From Bradyrhizobium paxllaeri (lineage in GTDB: Bacteria > Pseudomonadota > Alphaproteobacteria > Rhizobiales > Xanthobacteraceae): DNA of 64,000 bases. Made by a program: the position numbers and the translations under genes. Shown here one piece after another: positions 18,113 to 27,014 of the stretch (its first letter is position 1; each line of letters starts with the position of its first letter). The notes under the pieces are model-generated. The model searched no databases. It saw only the letters and a list, made by a program, of their open reading frames with translations, and was not told where the DNA came from. The stretch is from assembly GCF_001693515.2 (NCBI RefSeq), contig NZ_CP042968.1, positions 992,001 through 1,056,000 of the forward strand, given 5' to 3'.

Positions 18113-19309
18113 TCAAAGCCCCAACACCATCTTCGCCACGATCTCCCGCTGAATCTCCGACGAGCCGCCGAAGATCGTATACGCCCGCCCGTTGAGATGT
18201 TCCGGCACTACCGGCAGCAATTCCTCGGGGATTCCCGGCGTCTCGTTGAGCCGATACAGCGGCCGCACCGGCTCGACATAGAGGCCGTCATTGCCGATCA
18301 CGTCGACGCCGAGCCGCGTCACCGCCTGGCGGATTTCGCTGTTGCGCAGTTTTAAGAGCGACGACACGGCGCCGGGATTTTGTCCGGTCTGCAATGCCGA
18401 GAGCACGCGCAATTCAGTCATCTCCAGCGTATCGATATCGACCTCGATCTCCGACATCCTGATCGCGATATCGGGATCGTCGATGGCGCGGCCGGTGACT
18501 TCGGATTCGGCAAGCTCCGAAATCGTCTTCAGCGCGTCGCGCAGCTTGGCCGAGGCGATGCCGGCGCCGCGTTCGAACTCGAGGAGATACTTGCCGTAGG
18601 TCCAGCCCTTGCCTTCCTCGCCGACGCGATTGGCGACGGGCACGCGCACGTCGTCGAAGAACACCTGGTTGACCTCGTGGTCGCCGCCGATGGTGAGGAT
18701 CGGTCGCGTCGTGATGCCCGCGGTCTTCATGTCGATCAGGATGAAGGAGATGCCGTCCTGCTGCCGCTCGGTCTCGTTGGTACGCACCAGCGCGAACATC
18801 CGGTTGGCATGATGGGCGTGCGTGGTCCAGATCTTGGTGCCGTTGATGATGTAGTCGTCGCCGTCGCGCACGGCACGGGTTTTCAGCGAAGCGAGATCGG
18901 AACCGGAGCCCGGCTCGGAATAGCCCTGGCACCAGTAATCCTCGCCGGAGAGAATCCGCGGCAGATAAAAGTTCTTCTGCTCGGGCGAGCCGAAACCGAT
19001 GATGACGGGGCCGACCATCTTGACGCCCATGACGTTCACATTGGGCACGCCGGCACGGGCGCATTCGGCCTCAAAAATCCAGCGCTGCGCCGGGGTCCAG
19101 TCCGGCCCGCCATGGTCCACCGGCCAGCCTGGCGCACCCCAGCCCTTTTTGTGCAGGGCGCGCTGCCAGGCCATGCCGATGTCGGGGTCGGAGAAGACCG
19201 ACGGCGTCAGCGCGGTGGCGCGCTTCATCTCCGGCGTGAGGTTTGCTGCAATGAAGTCGCGGACTTCCTGCTCGAAGGCGCGCTCTTGTGTATTGAATGT
19301 AAGGTCCAT
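18113..19309 (-). CDS. Acyl-CoA dehydrogenase
   Basis: This 398-residue flavoprotein oxidises an acyl-CoA to the enoyl-CoA. It has the FAD-binding motif [15 protein letters not shown], the ligand loop [15 protein letters not shown], and a C-terminal [17 protein letters not shown] that is typical of the family. The start [16 protein letters not shown] at 19309 is chosen over a longer open frame, because it aligns with family N-termini and GGAGCGC lies just upstream. It is the third gene of a minus-strand operon after a crotonase-fold protein and a second dehydrogenase, with a 13-base gap. It resembles the larger partner of the paired dehydrogenases seen in actinobacterial and rhizobial steroid or terpenoid pathways. 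Confidence 0.9.
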   Translation of the reverse strand: MDLTFNTQERAFEQEVRDFIAANLTPEMKRATALTPSVFSDPDIGMAWQRALHKKGWGAPGWPVDHGGPDWTPAQRWIFEAECARAGVPNVNVMGVKMVGPVIIGFGSPEQKNFYLPRILSGEDYWCQGYSEPGSGSDLASLKTRAVRDGDDYIINGTKIWTTHAHHANRMFALVRTNETERQQDGISFILIDMKTAGITTRPILTIGGDHEVNQVFFDDVRVPVANRVGEEGKGWTYGKYLLEFERGAGIASAKLRDALKTISELAESEVTGRAIDDPDIAIRMSEIEVDIDTLEMTELRVLSALQTGQNPGAVSSLLKLRNSEIRQAVTRLGVDVIGNDGLYVEPVRPLYRLNETPGIPEELLPVVPEHLNGRAYTIFGGSSEIQREIVAKMVLGL

Positions 19310-19322
19310 GATGCGCTCCGGT

Positions 19323-20456
19323 TCAGGCCTGAACGGCACGGCCGCCGAGGACGGCGTGACGGCGGTAATGATGGGCGCTGCCGCCGAACAACGTGTCGAA
19401 GGCGAGCAGCCGCTTGAAATAGGAGCCGATGTCGAGCTCTTCGGTGACACCCATGGCGCCATGAAGCTGCACGGATTGCTCGGCGACGAAGCGCGCGCAT
19501 TTGCCGATCTTGGCTTTCGTACCCGAGGCGGCACGGCCGCGCGCGACAGGTTCGGCATCGGCCATCAGCGCGGCGCGCAATGCCATCGAGCGCGCTTCGT
19601 CGCATTGCATCGCCATATCGGCAAGGCGATGGCGGATCACCTGATTGGCGGATAGCGGTCGCCCGAACTGTTTTCGTATCTTGGTATATTCCAGCGTCTG
19701 GTCGAGCAGTGTCTGCATGATACCGACCGCCTCTGCGCCGAGCGCGGCCATCGCGCGATCGACCACAGCTTCGATCGCGGGCAGTGCGTCGCTGCCATCG
19801 CCGAGCAGCGCGTCGGCGGGAAGCTGCACGCCGTTGAGATCGAGGTTGCAGGCCCGGCCGCCGCCAAGCCGAGGAAAGTCGCGCGAGGTAAGCCCGGCTG
19901 CGCCGCAGGGCATGAGGAAGAGGCAGAGCTTGGCGCCATCGTCGCGGGCGGAGACGATGATCTGCCCGGCGGCGTTACCGTCGAGTACGGCGGTCTTCTG
20001 TCCATCCAGACGCCAGCCGTCAGGCATCTTCTTTGCTGATGTCGCGACCTTGGCCAGATCGAAGCGCGCCTGGCGCTCCGAATGTGCGAACGCCAGGATC
20101 AGCGAACCGTCGGCGATTTTCGGCAGCAGCGCCTGCTTCTGCGCTTCCGTGCCGCATTCCGCGATCAGCGACGCGCCGATCACGACGGTGGAGAGATAGG
20201 GCTCGGAAACGAGACCCCGCCCGAACGCTTCCATCAGGATGCCGATCTCGACGGCGCCGCCACCGAGCCCGCCATGGGCTTCCGAAATCGGCAGCGCCAG
20301 CCAGCCGAGATCGGCGAACTGCTTCCAGATCTCGGCGCTGAAGCCGAGCGGATCGCTCGCGATCTTTCGGCGGTGATCGGCGATATAGGTCTCGCTGACA
20401 AAGCGGTCGGCACTTTCGCGCAGCAACCGCTGCTCGTCGCTCAAGGTGAGGTCCAT
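19323..20456 (-). CDS. Acyl-CoA dehydrogenase, second subunit type
   Basis: This 377-residue protein has the dehydrogenase fold, with MDLTLSDEQRLLRESADRFV at the N-terminus, GLGGGAVEIGILMEAFGRGL, an IRKQFGRPLSANQVIRHRLA segment and a C-terminal LHGAMGVTEELDIGSYFKR. The FAD-binding stretch LAFAHSERQARFDL is weaker than in the gene downstream. Pairs of unlike dehydrogenases in one operon often form alpha2beta2 enzymes acting on bulky acyl-CoAs, so it probably pairs with 18113-19309. It starts 18 bases after the crotonase-like gene ends. Confidence 0.88.
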   Translation of the reverse strand: MDLTLSDEQRLLRESADRFVSETYIADHRRKIASDPLGFSAEIWKQFADLGWLALPISEAHGGLGGGAVEIGILMEAFGRGLVSEPYLSTVVIGASLIAECGTEAQKQALLPKIADGSLILAFAHSERQARFDLAKVATSAKKMPDGWRLDGQKTAVLDGNAAGQIIVSARDDGAKLCLFLMPCGAAGLTSRDFPRLGGGRACNLDLNGVQLPADALLGDGSDALPAIEAVVDRAMAALGAEAVGIMQTLLDQTLEYTKIRKQFGRPLSANQVIRHRLADMAMQCDEARSMALRAALMADAEPVARGRAASGTKAKIGKCARFVAEQSVQLHGAMGVTEELDIGSYFKRLLAFDTLFGGSAHHYRRHAVLGGRAVQA

Positions 20457-20474
20457 CTGATCTTCTTTGCTTTT

Positions 20475-21323
20475 CTATTTCGCTTGGGCGGGTTTACGGA
20501 CGGACGGGTGAAGGCCTGCCGGATCTACGATCATCCCGAACTCCTGCAGATTGTGCGCGTGGCAGAGCTGATGCAGCGCGAATGCCTGCTCGATCGCCGC
20601 GGGTTGCCCCATCACGTCGACCGAACGATTGACGGCTTCTTTTGTCAGCTTCAGCGCGAACGAAGGCTTGGCCGCGATCCGTTCAGCAAGCTTCATCACG
20701 AAGGCGGAGAGTTCATCCCGCGGCACCACGTGGTTGACCATGCCGAGTCGGTGCGCTTCCTCCGCGCTCCAGACGTCGGCGGTGAACAGCAATTCCTTGG
20801 CCTTGCGCGGGCCCAACTCCCAGGGATGCACGAACCATTCGACGCCGCAGACGCCCATGGCGACGACGGGATCGCAGAACTCGGCATCGTGGCTTGCGAC
20901 AATGAGGTCGCAGGCCCAGGCCAGCATCAGCCCGCCGGCGATGCATTTGCCGTGCACCTCCGCAATCGTCGGCTTGGCGAGGTTGCGCCAGCGCCGGGTG
21001 ATCTGCAGATAGATTTCCTGCTCGCGCGCGAAGCGGCCGTGGGCATTAGGCTCGGCGAATCCGCCCCAATTTCCAACCGGCGGAAAATCCACACCGGCAG
21101 TGTTCTTGGCCCCGGGGCGCAGATCATGCCCCGACGAAAAATGCAGGCCGTTACCGGCGAGGATAATGACCTTGACGGCATCGTCCTGCACCGCCTGGTC
21201 GAAGGCGGCGTTGAGGTCGTAGGTCATCTGCAGGTTTTGCGCGTTGCGCGCCTCGGGTCGGTTCATCACGATCCGCACTATTCGCGGGTCAGGCCGCTCC
21301 ACGACGATGGTTTCGAACTCCAT
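20475..21323 (-). CDS. Enoyl-CoA hydratase/isomerase-family (crotonase fold) protein
   Basis: This 282-residue crotonase-fold protein heads a three-gene operon with two acyl-CoA dehydrogenases. The oxyanion-hole motif is FSSGHDLR, and HGKCIAGGLMLAWACDL is the second conserved region. The two catalytic glutamates of rat mitochondrial hydratase fall at M (in GGLMLAW) and V (in FCDPVVAMG) by alignment of these motifs. It may therefore not be a simple hydratase and could be an isomerase, hydrolase or decarboxylase. The C-terminus is longer than usual, with a lysine-rich tail. Confidence 0.82.
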   Translation of the reverse strand: MEFETIVVERPDPRIVRIVMNRPEARNAQNLQMTYDLNAAFDQAVQDDAVKVIILAGNGLHFSSGHDLRPGAKNTAGVDFPPVGNWGGFAEPNAHGRFAREQEIYLQITRRWRNLAKPTIAEVHGKCIAGGLMLAWACDLIVASHDAEFCDPVVAMGVCGVEWFVHPWELGPRKAKELLFTADVWSAEEAHRLGMVNHVVPRDELSAFVMKLAERIAAKPSFALKLTKEAVNRSVDVMGQPAAIEQAFALHQLCHAHNLQEFGMIVDPAGLHPSVRKPAQAK

Positions 21324-21487
21324 GGGCGCCCTCGCGTTTCCTTTTCGTTGGCGGTCATGTTGTTATTTCGGCAAATGATACGCAAGGGCCGTCGCCTGTA
21401 AAATTAGGCTGACGCGGCCTCGCGCCTGCATACCGGACGCAACTAATCTGCTATGGTGACGTTGGACTTTTCTTTGGGGAGAGTTCG

Positions 21488-22096
21488 ATGCGCAGATTTT
21501 GGAGCGTGCTGGCGACCCTGTCGTGCCTGAGCCTGACCAATTGCGGCTACAACGCCATCCAGACCACTGACGAGCAGGTCAAGTCGGGCTGGTCGGAAGT
21601 GGTCAACCAGTATCAGCGCCGTGCTGATCTGGTGCCCAATCTCGTCAATTCCGTGAAGGGCTTTGCACAGCAGGAGAAGGACGTCCTGCTGGGTGTCACC
21701 AATGCCCGCGCCAAGGTCGGCAGCGTCCAGGCGACGCCAGAGGTATTGAACGACCCTGCTGCATTCCAGAAATTCCAGGCGGCCCAGGGCGAACTGTCGA
21801 GCGCTTTGTCGCGGCTGTTGGTCGTGACTGAGAACTATCCGCAGCTCAAGTCGGACGCGCTGTTCCGCGACCTGATGGCGCAACTCGAAGGTACTGAAAA
21901 CCGCATCACGGTCGCGCGCAATCGCTACATCAAGGCGGTGCAGGACTATAACGTCGGCATCCGCACCTTTCCGAACAATCTGACGGCGATGGCATTCGGC
22001 TACAAGGAGAAGCCGAATTTCACGGTCGAGGACGAGAAGGCAATCTCGACCGCGCCAAAGGTGGACTTCAACCCGACGCCGGCGCCCGCGAAGTAG
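21488..22096 (+). CDS. lemA: LemA family protein
   Basis: This 202-residue protein has a lipoprotein-like N-terminus ending in LSLTNCGYN, with a probable lipidated cysteine. Then comes the LemA signature SEVVNQYQRRADLVPNLVNS and a long helical bundle ending in ENRITVARNRYIKAVQDYN. GGGGAGAG lies just before the ATG. It is followed within 10 bases by a TPM-domain gene, a common LemA partner. It is inferred to be an envelope protein; its function is not settled. Confidence 0.92.
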   Translation: MRRFWSVLATLSCLSLTNCGYNAIQTTDEQVKSGWSEVVNQYQRRADLVPNLVNSVKGFAQQEKDVLLGVTNARAKVGSVQATPEVLNDPAAFQKFQAAQGELSSALSRLLVVTENYPQLKSDALFRDLMAQLEGTENRITVARNRYIKAVQDYNVGIRTFPNNLTAMAFGYKEKPNFTVEDEKAISTAPKVDFNPTPAPAK

Positions 22097-22105
22097 CGGA
22101 CGAAA

Positions 22106-23008
22106 ATGCGCGCGGCAAGAGCCTCTCTTCTTGCACTGCTGCTGTGCTGGGCCGCCGCGGCGCTGGCGCTTGTGGCGGTGCCGCCGCTGAGTGGCCGCGT
22201 CGTCGATCAGACCGGCACGCTCTCGGCCGGCGATACCGCCGCGCTGACGCAGACATTGCGGGATCTGGAGACGCGAAAGGGCAGCCAGATCGCGGTGCTG
22301 ATCGTGCCGACGACGGACGGCGAGGCCATCGAGCAATTCGCGCTGCGGGTCGCGGAGGCCTGGAAGATCGGTCGCAAGAAGGTCGACGACGGCGCGCTGC
22401 TCGTCATCGCCAAGAACGACCGTCATTTGCGCATCGAGGTCGGTTACGGCCTCGAAGGGGCGCTGACCGACGCCACCACGAAGCGCATCATCGATGAAGA
22501 CATCACGCCGAAATTCAAGGCCGGCGATTTCGCCGGTGGCGTCTCTGCCGGCGTGAACCGGATTGTCCGAGTCGCCGACGGCGAGAAATTGCCAGAGCCG
22601 GAGCCGCCGCACTGGCAGGGGTCAGGCCTGTCCAACTATATCGACCCGTTCAATCCCTTTTTCCTCGTCTTCGCTTTCATCATCGGCGGGGTGTTGAGGG
22701 CCTTGCTCGGCCGGTTCATCGGCGCGGCGGCAACCGGCGGCATTGTCGGGATGTTCGGCTGGTTCCTTGCAGGATCGCTGGTGGCCGCGATCCTCATCGG
22801 TTTTATCGCTTTTGTCGTGACCTTCCTCGTCCAGAACATGGGCGCCATGGGCCCAAGCGTGGGACGCCGCGGCAGGGACAATGGATGGGTCATGGGCGGC
22901 AGCGGCGGCTCATGGTCCGGCGGATCCAGCTCCAGCAATAGCGATAGTGGCAGTTTCAGCGGAGGCGGCGGCAGTTTCGGCGGCGGCGGTGCATCGGGGA
23001 GCTGGTAG
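22106..23008 (+). CDS. TPM-domain membrane protein (YgcG family)
   Basis: This 300-residue protein has a signal peptide (LLALLLCWAAAALAL), a TPM domain at about residues 30-150 (GRVVDQTGTLSAGD, KVDDGALLVIAKNDRHLRIE and GYGLEGALTD), then two hydrophobic segments near 185-250. It ends in a glycine- and serine-rich tail (SGGGGSFGGGGASGSW type). This is the usual form of YgcG proteins encoded next to LemA. It is predicted to sit in the inner membrane with the TPM domain in the periplasm. A second TPM gene starts 3 bases downstream. Confidence 0.9.
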   Translation: MRAARASLLALLLCWAAAALALVAVPPLSGRVVDQTGTLSAGDTAALTQTLRDLETRKGSQIAVLIVPTTDGEAIEQFALRVAEAWKIGRKKVDDGALLVIAKNDRHLRIEVGYGLEGALTDATTKRIIDEDITPKFKAGDFAGGVSAGVNRIVRVADGEKLPEPEPPHWQGSGLSNYIDPFNPFFLVFAFIIGGVLRALLGRFIGAAATGGIVGMFGWFLAGSLVAAILIGFIAFVVTFLVQNMGAMGPSVGRRGRDNGWVMGGSGGSWSGGSSSSNSDSGSFSGGGGSFGGGGASGSW

Positions 23009-23010
23009 CC

Positions 23011-23508
23011 ATGAGCATCGGTCGTATCACCAGGCATCTTCTCCAGCATCACTGGCGCCGCCGGCGCGATTTCCCGCCGGCCCTCCTGGCGAGGATCGAA
23101 CAGGCGATCAATGCGGGCGAAGCTACCCATTCCGGGCAGGTTCGTTTCGTGGTCGAAGGCGCGCTCGACGGCGCTCCGCTGTTTCGCAACCAGTCCGCGC
23201 GGGAGCGGGCGCTGGACGTGTTTTCGCATTTGCGGATCTGGGACACTGCCGACAACAACGGCGTGCTGATCTATCTCCTGCTTGCCGATCGCGATGTCGA
23301 AATTGTCGCCGATCGAGGTATCGACACAAAGGTCGGCGCCGCCGGCTGGGAGAAAATCTGCAAGGAGATGGAAGCGGATTTCCGGACAGGGAATTTCGAA
23401 CGTGGCGTGATCAGGGGCATCGCGGCAGTGTCGCGCGAACTGACGGCGCATTTTCCAAGGACGGGCGGCGGGACGAACGAACTGCCGGATACGCCAGTGG
23501 TGCTGTAA
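23011..23508 (+). CDS. TPM-domain protein
   Basis: This 165-residue protein has a basic N-terminus (RHLLQHHWRRRRDFP), followed by the TPM domain with ARERALDVFSHLRIWDTADN, GVLIYLLLADRDVEIVADRG and FRTGNFERGVIRGI. There is no signal peptide or clear membrane segment. It begins 3 bases after the larger TPM protein and completes a lemA-TPM-TPM operon. Proteins of this form commonly follow LemA and YgcG in proteobacteria; the molecular role is unknown. Confidence 0.88.
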   Translation: MSIGRITRHLLQHHWRRRRDFPPALLARIEQAINAGEATHSGQVRFVVEGALDGAPLFRNQSARERALDVFSHLRIWDTADNNGVLIYLLLADRDVEIVADRGIDTKVGAAGWEKICKEMEADFRTGNFERGVIRGIAAVSRELTAHFPRTGGGTNELPDTPVVL

Positions 23509-23699
23509 AGCGCTACCACTGCCCTAAACCAAGGGATAGTCGGCTCCATCCGTTTGCACAGCGCGAGCCTACCTCAAGACGGTTTGGCCATACCTGCATG
23601 CAATGGCATCGGCCGGCGCCGGGTGTTACCAATCAAGGTAGATAGCAAGCGGAATGCAAGCAACGGAACCGGACCCCGTGAGCCGGCAGTTGCAAGATG

Positions 23700-23731
23700 A
23701 GGTCGGCGGCGTAACGCCCGCCGGCCTTTTT
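23700..23731 (+). terminator. Predicted rho-independent terminator
   Basis: GGTCGGCGG pairs with CCGCCGGCC (one G-T pair) around a short loop, followed by five T residues at 23727-23731. It lies about 190 bases after the last TPM gene and just before the convergent transferase gene. Confidence 0.6.
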
Positions 23732-23756
23732 CTTGAGCGGTGAGCGAACTGCTACT

Positions 23757-24371
23757 TTACGCCTTCGCCGAAGGCCGCTCTCCCACCCGCGCCATCCAGG
23801 TCACGATGTTGGCATTCGTCGTATCGAGCGGCTGGCCGACCTGGCCGGCGAAATCGAGCCAGCCGTAAAGCAGAATATCGGCCAGCGTGAAGCGCTTGCC
23901 GCAGATATATTGGCGGCCGTCGGCCATCTGGCCGTCGAGCCATTGCAGGCGGTTGGCGGCGATCATCTTCAGGCCGGGCGAAGCCTCGGGCGCGCAGGGA
24001 ATCCGCTTCTCGAAAAATTTCAGGCCTTCGCCGAAGCGGAAGCCGTTGCCCATATGCTCGCAGATGTTGAGATCGACGCGGCGCGTCCACATCCGGCATT
24101 CGGCGCGCTCTTCCGGCGTTGCCCCGATCATCGGCGGGCTAGGATGCTTCTCTTCGAGATATTCGCAGATCGCGGTGATTTCGGAGAGATAGTTGCCGTC
24201 GTCGAGTTCGAGCGTCGGCATCTGGCCATGCGGGTTGCGCTTCAGATGCTCGGCCTCGCGGTTCTCGCCCTTGCGCAGATCGACCGTCTGCTTCGGCATC
24301 TCGATGCCCTTCTCCGCCATGAACATGCGGACGATGCGCGGGTTCGGTCCGACCGAGTCGTAAAACTTCAT
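23757..24371 (-). CDS. Glutathione S-transferase family protein
   Basis: This 204-residue protein has an N-terminal thioredoxin-like domain (MKFYDSVGPNPRIVRMFMAE, then NPHGQMPTLELDDGNYLSE with the cis-proline and the E-I/S loop) and a helical C-terminal domain with KRFTLADILLYGW, the conserved N-capping box. These proteins add glutathione to electrophiles or act as isomerases. The start is set at 24371, where the motif begins; a longer frame to 24437 has no homology. The palindrome at 24433-24449 lies upstream. Confidence 0.88.
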   Translation of the reverse strand: MKFYDSVGPNPRIVRMFMAEKGIEMPKQTVDLRKGENREAEHLKRNPHGQMPTLELDDGNYLSEITAICEYLEEKHPSPPMIGATPEERAECRMWTRRVDLNICEHMGNGFRFGEGLKFFEKRIPCAPEASPGLKMIAANRLQWLDGQMADGRQYICGKRFTLADILLYGWLDFAGQVGQPLDTTNANIVTWMARVGERPSAKA

Positions 24372-24432
24372 GGTGCTGTCTCTCCCGATGTTTTTGCGCA
24401 GTGTTGTTGGGAACCGTTGAACAGGCCACCGT

Positions 24433-24449
24433 GCCATTTGTCAAATGGC
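24433..24449. promoter_or_regulatory. Perfect palindrome upstream of glutathione transferase gene
   Basis: GCCATTT, a 3-base spacer and AAATGGC form a 17-base inverted repeat about 62 bases before the transferase start. It may be an operator. No regulator is recognised next to it. Confidence 0.35.
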
Positions 24450-24495
24450 CGAACCACACATTCGGCGTGGCGGAATATGTTGCGGACGAACCGGC

Positions 24496-25308
24496 CTAGC
24501 TGTCGTCGAGCTTGTTGAGGTCGCGTACCGACTGCATGATCGGCTCAAAGTTCGCCCGTGCATCCAGTGCATCGAACAATTGTGCGGTGTCCGACAGCAA
24601 TGCGTGCGAGCGCTGGATCGCGATCCGCACGTCGTCCTGCGGCGTATCGGACAGCCGGCCGTGGCCGGACAGCAGGATTTTTGAGTTCAGGCCCTTCAGC
24701 CGCTCCAGCGACTGGATGTAGTCGGCGATGCTGCCGGAGCCGAACACGCCGCCCATCACGCCGCCGGGCATCAGCGTATCGGAGGCGAACAACAGGCCCT
24801 TGTCCTGATCGAACAGCGTGATGCAGGCCGAGGTATGGCCCGGCGTGTGCATCACATTGAGGCGAAAATTCCCGAGGTCGACCAGATTGCCTTCTTCGAG
24901 CCAGAGGTCGACATTGATCGGCACGTTCGGCTCATTGAACATCTTGCGCAGCATCGAGAAGTCGTCGCGCAGCATGATCTTGTTGGCGGCCAGCCGATGC
25001 GCGGCGATGAAAGCGCTGTCATGGAAATGATAGGCCGCGCCGATATGATCGAGGTGCTCGTGGCTCAGCACCACCATGTCGATCTCGTCGGGCTTCACCC
25101 CGAGATGGTTGAGGCACGTCAGCAGGTGCGGATAGTTCGAGGATAGCCCGACATCGATCAAGATGGTGCGCGAGCTGCCGCGTACCAGATAGGCGTTCGC
25201 CGCGCGATTCTTGAAACGCACCTGATAGACGTCCTCGGCCGCCTCGATCAGCGTGCAGACGTCGCTGTCGAGCAAAGTCTTGAACGGGCTTGGCCGGCGC
25301 TCGCTCAT
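24496..25308 (-). CDS. MBL-fold metallo-hydrolase
   Basis: This 270-residue protein has the metallo-beta-lactamase metal-binding motif VVLSHEHLDHIGAAYHF, the later histidine in MHTPGHTSACITLF, and the aspartate in LLFASDTLMPGG. A C-terminal histidine is in LLSGHGRLSD. This pattern fits a two-metal hydrolase of thioesters, lactones or phosphodiesters; the substrate is unknown. Its ATG overlaps the stop of the upstream cyclic-nucleotide-binding gene by 4 bases, suggesting translational coupling. Confidence 0.9.
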   Translation of the reverse strand: MSERRPSPFKTLLDSDVCTLIEAAEDVYQVRFKNRAANAYLVRGSSRTILIDVGLSSNYPHLLTCLNHLGVKPDEIDMVVLSHEHLDHIGAAYHFHDSAFIAAHRLAANKIMLRDDFSMLRKMFNEPNVPINVDLWLEEGNLVDLGNFRLNVMHTPGHTSACITLFDQDKGLLFASDTLMPGGVMGGVFGSGSIADYIQSLERLKGLNSKILLSGHGRLSDTPQDDVRIAIQRSHALLSDTAQLFDALDARANFEPIMQSVRDLNKLDDS

Positions 25309-25679
25309 GAGTTCGCTGCGGTCCTAAAGGCGACCGTGTTGGAGGCCCGCAGGCGCTTGCTGAGCGCATCCATGATCATCAGCGCAAAGGCCGGCTGCTG
25401 GCTGACGAGATAGACGAAGCGGGCGTGATTGATCCGCATCACGCGGGTGTGGGGCGCGGCCGCAATGGCGGTTGCAGACCGGGACGAGCCGTCGATGACG
25501 GCCATCTCGCCGAAGAACTCGCCCTTGCCGAGGGTGACGATCACGGTCTTGCTGGCGCCGTTCATCTTGGCGATCTCGACCTTGCCGTCGAGCACGACAA
25601 AGAGTTCCCGCCCGGTCGAGCCTTCCTCAAAAATGACGTCATCTACATCAAACTCGTTGATGCATTTTTCGATGGTCAT
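25305..25679 (-). CDS. Cyclic-nucleotide-binding domain protein
   Basis: This 124-residue protein is one cNMP-binding domain with no DNA-binding region. The beta roll is visible in DVIFEEGSTGRELFVVLDGKV (cited in part: FEEGSTGRELF), and the phosphate-binding cassette is GEFFGEMAVIDGSSRSATA, close to the GEMALIDxxxRSA consensus of cAMP-binding proteins. The start at 25679 follows AGGAGG; an upstream frame to 25712 is possible. It overlaps the MBL hydrolase gene by 4 bases, so the two proteins may work together. Confidence 0.87.
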   Translation of the reverse strand: MTIEKCINEFDVDDVIFEEGSTGRELFVVLDGKVEIAKMNGASKTVIVTLGKGEFFGEMAVIDGSSRSATAIAAAPHTRVMRINHARFVYLVSQQPAFALMIMDALSKRLRASNTVAFRTAANS

Positions 25680-25915
25680 GGCGAACCTCCTGCCTTTCTG
25701 GCTGGTGGTCACTCCATGTTAGTCGGGAAACAGACCGGCGCAAACGGAACACGGATGCCGCAGGGCAGCATGGAGGGCCCGGACGTTACGGCCCGCAGAC
25801 GACGGCCCAAGGCCGGGCCGGATGAGTTCCTAAAATTTCGGTAAGGCCGGCGCCGGTAACGATTTGGCAAGCAATAAAAGTTACCAAATGGTCAATCAAT
25901 TCTGGAGAATCCAAC

Positions 25916-26926
25916 GTGAGCGATCAGCAATCCCTGCCCACCAGCGGTGAAGCCGGAACTCCTGGCGCCGCGCCGGCTGCTCCCGGCGCGGCTGCGACGG
26001 GCGAGCCGGCAGCGGCCGCGGCAGAGGTCGAGACGGCCAAGCTCTCACCCGGGCAGGAAGAGACCGCGCCCAAGTCCGACGCACCCAGGGTGGAGGCCGT
26101 CGGCATGGAAGCGCCGAAGGTCGAGATGCCAAAGGCTGAAGCTCCCAAGATTGACGCTCCCAAGATCGACGCCGTGAAGCCGGAAGCACCGCGCTTCCCC
26201 GGCAACGTGACGATCATGTCGCCCGGTGACCGCGTCGGCTCAGAGGCGAAGGCTGCGCCGGCGGAAGCATCGTCCGGCAAGCGCAGGTTCGGAGCGATGG
26301 CCGCCGTGGTGGCGCTGGCGACGGTGGCGGGTGCGCTCGGTGGCGCGCTGGCAACCGCGGGGGTCGGAAAGTTGATGGCCCGAGATGTGGCCCAGGATAC
26401 GGCCGCGGCCGCGGTGAAGGACAGCGCGCTCGAAGCTTCGGTGGCGCGGATCGATGCCGAGATCGTCGCGCTGAAGGCGAGCCTCGAACATACCGCCAAG
26501 GCTGGCGTGACCCAGTTCAACAAGGCCAGCGACCGCCTCGACAAGGTCGAGAAGGCGCAGGCCGAGCCTGCCGCAAAACTCGCCAGGCTCAGCGAATCCG
26601 TCGACAAGCTCCGTGCCGCCCAGGCGTCCGCAGCGACGGCTCCTGCCACCGCGAAGGACGTGACGGGCTCGGTACCGCAACAGGTTGCTGCCGCAGCTCC
26701 ACCGCCAGCGGCTCCGCCGAAGCCTGAAGTTGCCCGGCTGCCGACTGTCGAGGGCTGGATCTTGCGCGACGTCGCCAACGGCAGCGCCCTGATCGAGAGC
26801 CGCCGCGGCATGTACGAGGTCTATGCCGGCGATCCCGTGCCGGGCCTTGGCCGTGTCGACGCCATCCGCAAGCAGGACGGCCGCTGGGTGGTCGTGACCA
26901 GCAAGGGTCTGATCGTCGCACGCTGA
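25916..26926 (+). CDS. Hypothetical membrane protein, alanine/proline-rich with coiled coil
   Basis: This 336-residue protein has a cytoplasmic stretch of about 125 residues rich in A, P, K and E with repeats such as APKVEMPKAEAPKIDAPKID. One membrane segment follows (AAVVALATVAGALGGALATAG, near 127-150), then a coiled-coil-like region (DRLDKVEKAQAEPAAKLARL), and a compact C-terminal domain (VEGWILRDVANGSALIESR). Similar proteins are common in Bradyrhizobium, but the function is unknown. The start is a GTG with CTGGAG upstream. A terminator follows at 26945. Confidence 0.8.
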   Translation: MSDQQSLPTSGEAGTPGAAPAAPGAAATGEPAAAAAEVETAKLSPGQEETAPKSDAPRVEAVGMEAPKVEMPKAEAPKIDAPKIDAVKPEAPRFPGNVTIMSPGDRVGSEAKAAPAEASSGKRRFGAMAAVVALATVAGALGGALATAGVGKLMARDVAQDTAAAAVKDSALEASVARIDAEIVALKASLEHTAKAGVTQFNKASDRLDKVEKAQAEPAAKLARLSESVDKLRAAQASAATAPATAKDVTGSVPQQVAAAAPPPAAPPKPEVARLPTVEGWILRDVANGSALIESRRGMYEVYAGDPVPGLGRVDAIRKQDGRWVVVTSKGLIVAR

Positions 26927-26944
26927 CGACGACATCTAAACAGG

Positions 26945-26977
26945 AAGGCGCTTCACAGCGATGTGAGGCGCCTTTTT
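26945..26977 (+). terminator. Predicted rho-independent terminator
   Basis: AAGGCGC-TTCACA and TGTGA-GGCGCCTT form a long stem with a GCGA tetraloop, and the 3' arm runs into a T stretch. It lies 18 bases after the stop of the 336-residue protein gene. Confidence 0.8.
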
Positions 26978-27014
26978 CCTTGAATAGACCTCTTTGCGCG
27001 GTGTTAGTTGGGGC

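Noticed and set aside
20082..21401. Open frame of 439 codons opposite the crotonase and dehydrogenase genes
   Set aside because: Antisense shadow with no motif; the minus strand carries the family signatures.
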